Source: Protula sp. h YS-2021 (taxonomy: Eukaryota > Annelida > Polychaeta > Sabellida > Serpulidae). From it: a stretch of 64,000 nt of DNA. The position numbers were made by a program, and so were the translations under genes. The stretch spans positions 16,863,413-16,927,412 of the forward strand of contig OX457029.1 of NCBI GenBank assembly GCA_949752745.1, in the 5' to 3' direction. Under the pieces are notes generated by a model. It had not been told where the DNA came from, made no database searches, and saw only the letters and a list, made by a program, of their open reading frames with translations. Position 1 is the first letter of the stretch; each line of letters opens with the position of its first letter. This document shows positions 59,275 to 64,000 of this stretch, piece after piece.

Positions 59275-60148
59275 GTAAGCTTCTACATTTGAAACTGTCG
59301 TATTGAGAGAATACTAATGGGAATCATTTTAAGTAAGATATTGGGATCTTTTGTACCAGATCCTTAAACACAATCTATTTAATTCTATAAAACTGTAAAA
59401 ATGATAAAGCGTACTGGCTGAATAGTTTAAACCCGCTTGAGCAAGTTTGCCCGAGAAATAGTTTTCCATCAAAACACCGAGGTCCGCCAAACCGTTTGTG
59501 ATAAACGTATAACGTTGTTATGGAATGTTGGGAACTGTGACCTGTCGTGATCGGCAGGCTTTGTCAAAAGATAAAGGTTAGAAAGTACACCAGAATATCC
59601 CTACTGTTCTATACATCGGTTCAAAAGTTATTTATATTTGTGCTTAATGTGCTGTGGATTTTTCAAATGAGTAGAAAAAAAGAAAGAAAACAACGGTACA
59701 TATAATTTCAGTCTTTTTTGATAACATTTTGCAGAATTTTACATGCAAAAGCTATTCCCTTGGCCATAAGTACCCAGTTCAAAACACGCGGGGATATCAG
59801 AAGAAATCACAGAAATCAGTCCTAATGAGTATGCCTTTTTACAGTAAATTAACGTTACCCAATATGGACCCTAAAATGTTCCTAGGCAGCATGGTTTGTT
59901 GTTTAGACAATATTAATCAATTGTCTGTTTAATTAGAATAGAATATCCACACATTGTCAGATAAGCACACCATAGGCTTTCAATGGTCAGATAGAAACAT
60001 AAATAACTTTTGAATTGATGTATATTAACCCTCCACCCCCTTGCTCTCGTCGTTAGTCCAGTGTTAGTCCAGAAAATTTCGAACGAATATTATGTTAAAA
60101 ACTACTTTACTGAACGGTATTCTAAGCAAGTAAAGTGTGTTTTCACAG

Positions 60149-60210
60149 CTCCCTGCTAGACTGCTGACGAAGAAGATTGGAAGAGTCTCCAGGACGAGCA
60201 AGCCAACCAA
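60149..60210 (+). CDS. Candidate micro-exon L, copy C
   Basis: 62 bp between TTTTCACAG and GTAAGC. It reads LPARLLTKKIGRVSRTSKPT with two bases left over. Both candidate splice sites are intact, as in A and B. Confidence 0.38.
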
Positions 60211-60417
60211 GTAAGCGGCAGTTAGCAGCTGAAATTCAAACCAGTGGAATAAAAAAAGATAAAACTCAAAACGAACACTTAGAAAGAATTTCTTGTGGTG
60301 GTCTAAATATCGTGGCTAAATTTGAAATTTTTTCACTTTTAAGGACAGTTGTACGTTGAGAAATAAGCCGATTGTTTTGCCTGTAGATTAAAACTGCAAG
60401 CATTTGAATGTTCACAG

Positions 60418-60685
60418 CAGCCAAGTGGACTCAGCCAAGCGAACCCTTGCCATGCGGACAGCAGCGAAGTGGACGCCAGCCAAGCGGACCTACCATAGGT
60501 GCAGCAGCCTAGTGGACCCCGGCCATGAGGACAGCAGCCAAGTGGACGCCAGTAAGAGGACGCCAAAACTGCTAAGTCACTTTTGTTATTTCCGGAATAC
60601 GTCAATATTCACGTATTTTTTTCATTGTATCTTTATGTATATCAATACACTTGTCATTCATTTATTAATTGCAATTTTTATTTAA
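60418..60685 (+). CDS. Candidate terminal exon S, copy C
   Basis: Follows GTTCACAG. Same frame as A and B but about 27 bp shorter in the repetitive middle (CTAGTGGACCCCGG replaces a longer stretch). The frame stays open because the loss is a multiple of three. It ends at a stop at 60685. Confidence 0.33.
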
Positions 60686-60695
60686 GTCTGTTTAG

Positions 60696-60866
60696 ATGAC
60701 AGGGGGCAAGCAGTCAACAGAGGCAACGGTCCACAGCTGCCGGACTACAGCACACAGTAGGGAACCAGTGGACACCGAATGCAAAAGGCGAGATATTTGT
60801 CAAGAACTCAATCAGGACAATATAAGAAAACTTAAATATCGTTTCTTGCACTACTGCAATTTTTAA
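60696..60866 (+). CDS. Candidate small ORF/exon G, copy C (56 aa)
   Basis: Begins MTGGKQSTEATVHSCRTTAH. A rearrangement near 60815 removes the stop used in A and B, and the frame continues with DNIRKLKYRFLHYCNF to a TAA ending at 60866. The frame survives many substitutions relative to A. Confidence 0.35.
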   Translation: MTGGKQSTEATVHSCRTTAHSREPVDTECKRRDICQELNQDNIRKLKYRFLHYCNF

Positions 60867-61046
60867 TAGTTTGGACGTAAATCGCTGGCTTAATAGATTC
60901 CAATTCCAAAATACAAATGTGATTAGTAGAAGATACTGGATTTTTGTACCAAATATTAAAATGTGTATATTAAATTATGTAAATTTAAAACGCTAAACAA
61001 ACTTTAAAGATTCCTCCTTTTCTGACATTTTCTTTTTGTTCAACAG

Positions 61047-61113
61047 CGATCCACAGCATGCAGCAGAAATACCATAAAAATCACAACCTTCACTTCACGG
61101 ATGTCTACCAAGG
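61047..61113 (+). CDS. Candidate exon, apparently single copy
   Basis: A long pyrimidine tract (CCTCCTTTTCTGACATTTTC and beyond) and CAACAG precede, and GTAAGA follows, a 67-bp block. This is the best-looking acceptor in the window. Two frames are open. One has two leading bases, reads IHSMQQKYHKNHNLHFTDVY and ends in phase 2; the other reads RSTACSRNTIKITTFTSRMS. The first would join in phase with the MADNEGE exon (phase 1) upstream and with core frame B (phase 2) downstream. No other copy was noticed. No domain is recognised. Confidence 0.42.
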
Positions 61114-61363
61114 GTAAGAACGCTTTTCACATTATTTTCACTACTCCTTTAATACTGGGCAAGAATTTAGAGTTTCTCTTTAATTTTCAAAAACAAGACC
61201 CATATGATAAAATGACTTTAGCGTCAGAACGTTCCGAGCAAAAAAAGATATTAAGCTAGTGTTGACTTGCGTGATGACTTGGAAAATGAAGCTGGAAAAC
61301 TGATCTTTTCAAATAAATGTTTGTAAAATACGCGTGAATATATTTCATGTGAATGTTGTACAG

Positions 61364-61437
61364 GAAGGAAGATTGCGCCAATGAAGAAATGGGCTGTGGT
61401 GGGCGGGGATTCCAAACATGCGGATAGGCGGCAACAC
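61364..61437 (+). other. Diverged core copy i (74 bp)
   Basis: Between GTTGTACAG and GTAATT. Frame B, taken without the start codon, is open across the core and through the donor for a further ~30 codons (KIAPMKKWAVVGGDSKHADR). Frame A has TAG at GGATAG. Confidence 0.45.
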
Positions 61438-61643
61438 GTAATTCAGCTTCAATTCAGATTTGAAACCGTTGCTTTAAGAAACGCAAGTGTGAGACTTCGA
61501 GTCAAAAATAACTTCAGTTGTGGAACGAAATAGATATTCAATTAGTGTTCACTTGAATATTTTGTTGAAATTATTAATTTGGAAAAGTATTCTTCTACTT
61601 AAAAAAATTAAATACATGAGAGTATTTCTTGTTCACCTTGTAG

Positions 61644-61650
61644 AGAAAGG
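61644..61650 (+). pseudogene. Deleted core remnant
   Basis: The usual l-type left flank ends in CACCTTGTAG followed by AGAAAGG. The sequence then jumps directly to GAGAAAATATAAATG, which in intact copies lies well beyond the donor. The core and its donor have been removed by one deletion, leaving about seven bases. Confidence 0.6.
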
Positions 61651-61807
61651 GTGAGAAAATATAAATGTAATTATTTTCAGTAAGATATTAGAATTTTTGA
61701 AAAATCATATCAGCTGAATATTGCAAGGCGACTGAGCAGAATTAGCTGAAAGATAATTAATTTGGAATATTATTCTTCTGTTATGCTTATTTCTTCTTCA
61801 TCTGTAG

Positions 61808-61884
61808 GGAAAGCAAGATGACGTCGGTGGAGACGCGGGCTGTGGTGGGCGGCCTTCCAGGCATGCGGATAGCGGCAACAACAA
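61808..61884 (+). other. Diverged core copy j (77 bp)
   Basis: l-type core between TTCATCTGTAG and GTAAGT. One G is missing in the GGGCGG run and ACA is gained near the end, so frame B shifts to read LPGMRIAATT and ends in phase 1, unlike its neighbours. Confidence 0.5.
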
Positions 61885-62117
61885 GTAAGTTTTTACATTT
61901 GAAACCCGGTTTCAGAAAATACAAATGTAATTGTTTTCAGTAAGATATTAGAATTTTTAAAAAATGACATCAGCTGAATATTGCAAACCGACTGAGTAGA
62001 ATTGGCTGAGCAATTGTTTAATAAAGTTCATAACACCGGTGTCTTTAAATTACAAATCCATTCTTATACTTCAAATGTGTAAAATGCGTGTGATTATATT
62101 TCATGTGAATGTTGTAG

Positions 62118-62193
62118 AGGAAGGAAGGTGGCGTCAGTTAAGAAGCGGGCTGTGGTGGGCGGGTGATCGAAGCATGTGGATAGGCGGCAACAC
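62118..62193 (+). other. k-type core 1 (76 bp)
   Basis: Between GTTGTAG and GTAATT. It carries GAAGGTGGCGTCAG and the invariant GGGCTGTGGTGGGCGGG. TGA follows GGGCGGG and breaks frame B; a third frame (GRWRQLRSGLWWAG) is open. Probably not coding in the same frame as l cores. Confidence 0.5.
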
Positions 62194-62392
62194 GTAATTC
62201 AGCTTTAATTTTAATTTGAAACCGTATCTTTAGGAAAACGCAAGTGCAAGACTCCGATTGAAAATTACTTCAGTAGTGTAACGTTCTAACCAACGAAATA
62301 GATATTCAGTTAGTGTTGACTTGAGTATTGGCTTGAAATAATTAAATTGGAATATTATTCTTCTGTTATGCTTATTTCTTCTTCATCTGTAG

Positions 62393-62467
62393 GGAAAGCA
62401 AGATGACGTCAGTGGAGACGCGGGCTGTGGTGGGCGGACCTTCCAGGCATGCGGATAGTGGCAACAA
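62393..62467 (+). CDS. l-type core 1, symmetric candidate exon (75 bp)
   Basis: Between a pyrimidine-rich TTTCTTCTTCATCTGTAG and GTAAGC. Frame B is open with one leading and two trailing bases (phase 2 to phase 2): ESKMTSVETRAVVGGPSRH and on. Frame A has a TAG. It contains TGACGTCA (62404-62411). Because both phases are 2, it can be joined in frame with the l cores that follow. The acceptor is better than that of k cores. Confidence 0.42.
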
Positions 62468-62701
62468 GTAAGCTTTTTTATTTGAAACTCGTTTTGAGAA
62501 AATACAAATGTAATTGTTTTCAGTAAGATATTAGAATTTTTGAAAACTCTCATCAGCTGAATATTGCAAACCGACTGAGTAGAATTGGCTGAAAATTGTT
62601 CAACAAAGTTTATATAACAACGGTGTCTTTAAATTACAAATCCATTCTTATACTTCAAATGTGTAAAATGCGTGTGATTACATTTCATGTGAATGTTGTA
62701 G

Positions 62702-62777
62702 AGGAAGGAAGGTGGCGTCAGTTAAGAAGCGGGCTGTGGTGGGCGGGTGATCGAAGCATGTGGATAGGCGGCAACAC
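62702..62777 (+). other. k-type core 2 (76 bp)
   Basis: Nearly identical to k core 1 and 584 bp further on, with the same TGA in frame B and the same GTAATT donor. Confidence 0.5.
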
Positions 62778-62976
62778 GTAATTCAGCTTTAATTTTAATT
62801 TGAAACCGTATCTTTAGGAAAACGCAAGTGCAAGACTCTGATTGAAAATTACTTCAGTAGTGTAACGTTCTAACCAACGAAATAAATATTCAGTTAGTGT
62901 TGACTTGAGTATTGGCTTGAAATAATTAAATTGGAATGTTATTCTTCTGTTATGCTTATTTCTTCTTCATCTGTAG

Positions 62977-63051
62977 GGAAAGCAAGATGACGTCAGTGGA
63001 GACGCGGGCTGTGGTGGGCGGGCCTTCCAGCCATGCGGATAGCGGCAACAA
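62977..63051 (+). CDS. l-type core 2, symmetric candidate exon (75 bp)
   Basis: Same splice context, length and phases as l core 1. Within the frame it differs by GGA/GGG and AGT/AGC (synonymous) and AGG/AGC (R to S). TGACGTCA lies at 62988-62995. Confidence 0.42.
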
Positions 63052-63254
63052 GTAAGCTTTTTTATTTGAAACTCGTTTTGAGAAAATACAAATGTAATTG
63101 TTTTCAGTAAGATATTAGAATTTTTGAAAAATCATATCAGCTGAATATTACAAACCGACTGAGTAGAATTGGTTGAAGTCATTAAATTACGAATCAATTC
63201 TTGTACTTCAAATGTGTAAAATGCGTGTGATTATATTTCATGTGAATGTTGTAG

Positions 63255-63330
63255 AGGAAGGAAGGTGGCGTCAGTTAAGAAGCGGGCTGTGGTGGGCGGG
63301 TGATCCAAGCATGTGGATAGGCGGCAACAC
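63255..63330 (+). other. k-type core 3 (76 bp)
   Basis: Third k core, with TGATCC in place of TGATCG; 553 bp after k core 2. A 31-bp loss in the preceding spacer explains the shorter spacing. Confidence 0.5.
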
Positions 63331-63529
63331 GTAATTCAGCTTTAGTTTTAATTTGAAACCGTTGCTTTAGAAAACGCAAGGGCAAAATCCCGATTGGAAA
63401 ATAACTCCACTAGTGTAACGTTCTAACCAAAGAAATAGATATTCAAGTAGTGATGACTTGAGTATTGGCTTGAAATAATTAAATTGGAATATTATTCTTC
63501 TGTTATGATTATTTCTTCTTCATCTGTAG

Positions 63530-63607
63530 GGAAAGCAAGATGACGTCAGTGGAGACGCGGGCTGTGGTGGGCGGGCCTTCCAGGCATGCGGATAGCGGAA
63601 AAAACAT
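63530..63607 (+). CDS. l-type core 3, symmetric candidate exon (78 bp)
   Basis: Same acceptor; the donor is GTAATC. The 3' end is GATAGCGGAAAAAACAT, three bases longer, so the phase 2 to phase 2 property is kept. Frame B is open. TGACGTCA lies at 63541-63548. Confidence 0.4.
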
Positions 63608-63838
63608 GTAATCTTTTAAATTCGAAACCCTATGTCAGAAAATACAAATGTAATTATTTTTAGTAAGATATTAGAATTTTTGAAAACTCTCATCAGCTGA
63701 ATATTGCAAACCGACTGAGTAGAATTGGCTGAAAATTGTTCAACAAAGTTTATAACAACGGTGTCTTTAAATTACGAATCCATTCTTGTACTTCAAATGT
63801 GAAAATGCGTGTGAATATATTTCATGTGAATGTTGTAG

Positions 63839-63914
63839 AAGAAGGAAGGTGGCGTCAGCTAAGAAGCGGGCTGTGGTGGGCGGGTGATCCAAGCATGTGG
63901 ATAGGCGGCAACAC
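63839..63914 (+). other. k-type core 4 (76 bp)
   Basis: Last k core before the window ends, 584 bp after k core 3, between GTTGTAG and GTAATT. The series continues beyond the right edge. Confidence 0.5.
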
Positions 63915-64000
63915 GTAATTCAGATTTAGTTTTAATTTGAAACCGTTGCTTTAGAAAACGCAAGGGCAAAATCCCGATTGGAAAATAACTCCACTAGTGT

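Larger units (their letters stand above)
56963..59690 (+). repeat. Large unit B (2728 bp)
   Basis: Second copy of the large repeat, in the same order as A: L (57439), S (57706), G (58001), cores g (58371) and h (58650), R (58974), core f' (59202). It contains about 130 bp near 57300-57430, including a GTTAGTCCAGTGTTAGTCC direct repeat, that is also in C but missing from A. Identity to A is high throughout. Confidence 0.93.
59691..60815 (+). repeat. Large unit C (partial)
   Basis: Third copy, starting AACGGTACATATAATTTCAG. It follows A and B through L (60149), S (60418) and most of G (60696) and then departs near 60815, where about 30 bp of the A/B sequence is deleted or altered. The cores and R that should follow are replaced by the cassette series of 60.9-64 kb. 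S here is shorter than in A and B. Confidence 0.9.
62118..64000 (+). repeat. Two-core dimer array, period 553-584 bp
   Basis: k and l cores alternate: k at 62118, 62702, 63255, 63839; l at 62393, 62977, 63530. The dimer period is 584, 553, 584 bp, close to the 516-bp satellite monomer but with two cores. The spacers are well conserved (ACTGAGTAGAATTGG, AACTTTGTTGAAC complement, GTTATGCTTATTTC). Core j (61808) and the spacer before it form an earlier, less regular member. The array is cut by the right window edge. Confidence 0.9.

Overview
The window is metazoan nuclear DNA, most likely from a marine invertebrate. It has no dense coding, no operons and no rRNA or tRNA gene that I can see. It does have intron-like AT-rich flanks, candidate splice sites, (ATT)n and (CCGT)n microsatellites, a MITE-like element and long tandem repeats. 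The species cannot be read from the sequence. No full-length conserved protein gene was recognised; every coding call below is a candidate small exon.

Layout: (1) 1-47532 is one very homogeneous direct tandem array of 93 units averaging about 516 bp (spacing 487-544). Each unit carries one 64-bp 'core' bounded by CAG on the left and a GT donor, usually GTAAGC, on the right. It also carries a GTCTGTCG-type tract, a perfect 8+1+8 near-palindrome and a G-run cluster. Higher-order duplications of 2, 3 and 4 units are visible. (2) 47533-48660 is a decayed zone with two older core copies and a TATA-like box. (3) 48708-49790 is a 29-bp minisatellite of about 37 copies. (4) 50118-52455 is a set of ~180-bp 'M' modules, interrupted by an (ATT)n tract and by a 1.43-kb element with 13-bp terminal inverted repeats and an internal 180-bp tandem array. 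(5) 52798-52863 is a candidate first coding exon whose start lies in a CAAGATGGCGGAC context. (6) 53897-54060 is a short GC-rich minisatellite. (7) 54073-60815 holds two full copies and one partial copy of a ~2.7-2.9 kb unit. Each carries several candidate micro-exons, and the two full copies each carry three diverged cores. (8) 60816-64000 holds a further candidate exon and then an alternating two-core dimer of 553-585 bp that runs off the right edge.

The theme that unites most of the window is the core. It appears 93 times in the satellite and at least 17 more times, diverged, out to the right edge. In the diverged copies the flanks have drifted while the core, its upstream AG and its downstream GTAA persist. 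That looks like a duplicated short exon, one copy of which was recently amplified into a large satellite. Whether any core is spliced or translated cannot be decided here. Two reading frames compete, and some copies carry stops in each. One group of three cores (62393, 62977, 63530) is phase-symmetric and open, and could be joined in frame.

The many 60-126 codon open frames in the array, and the 340-366 codon frames on the minus strand of the minisatellite, are by-products of repetition and are not annotated as genes.
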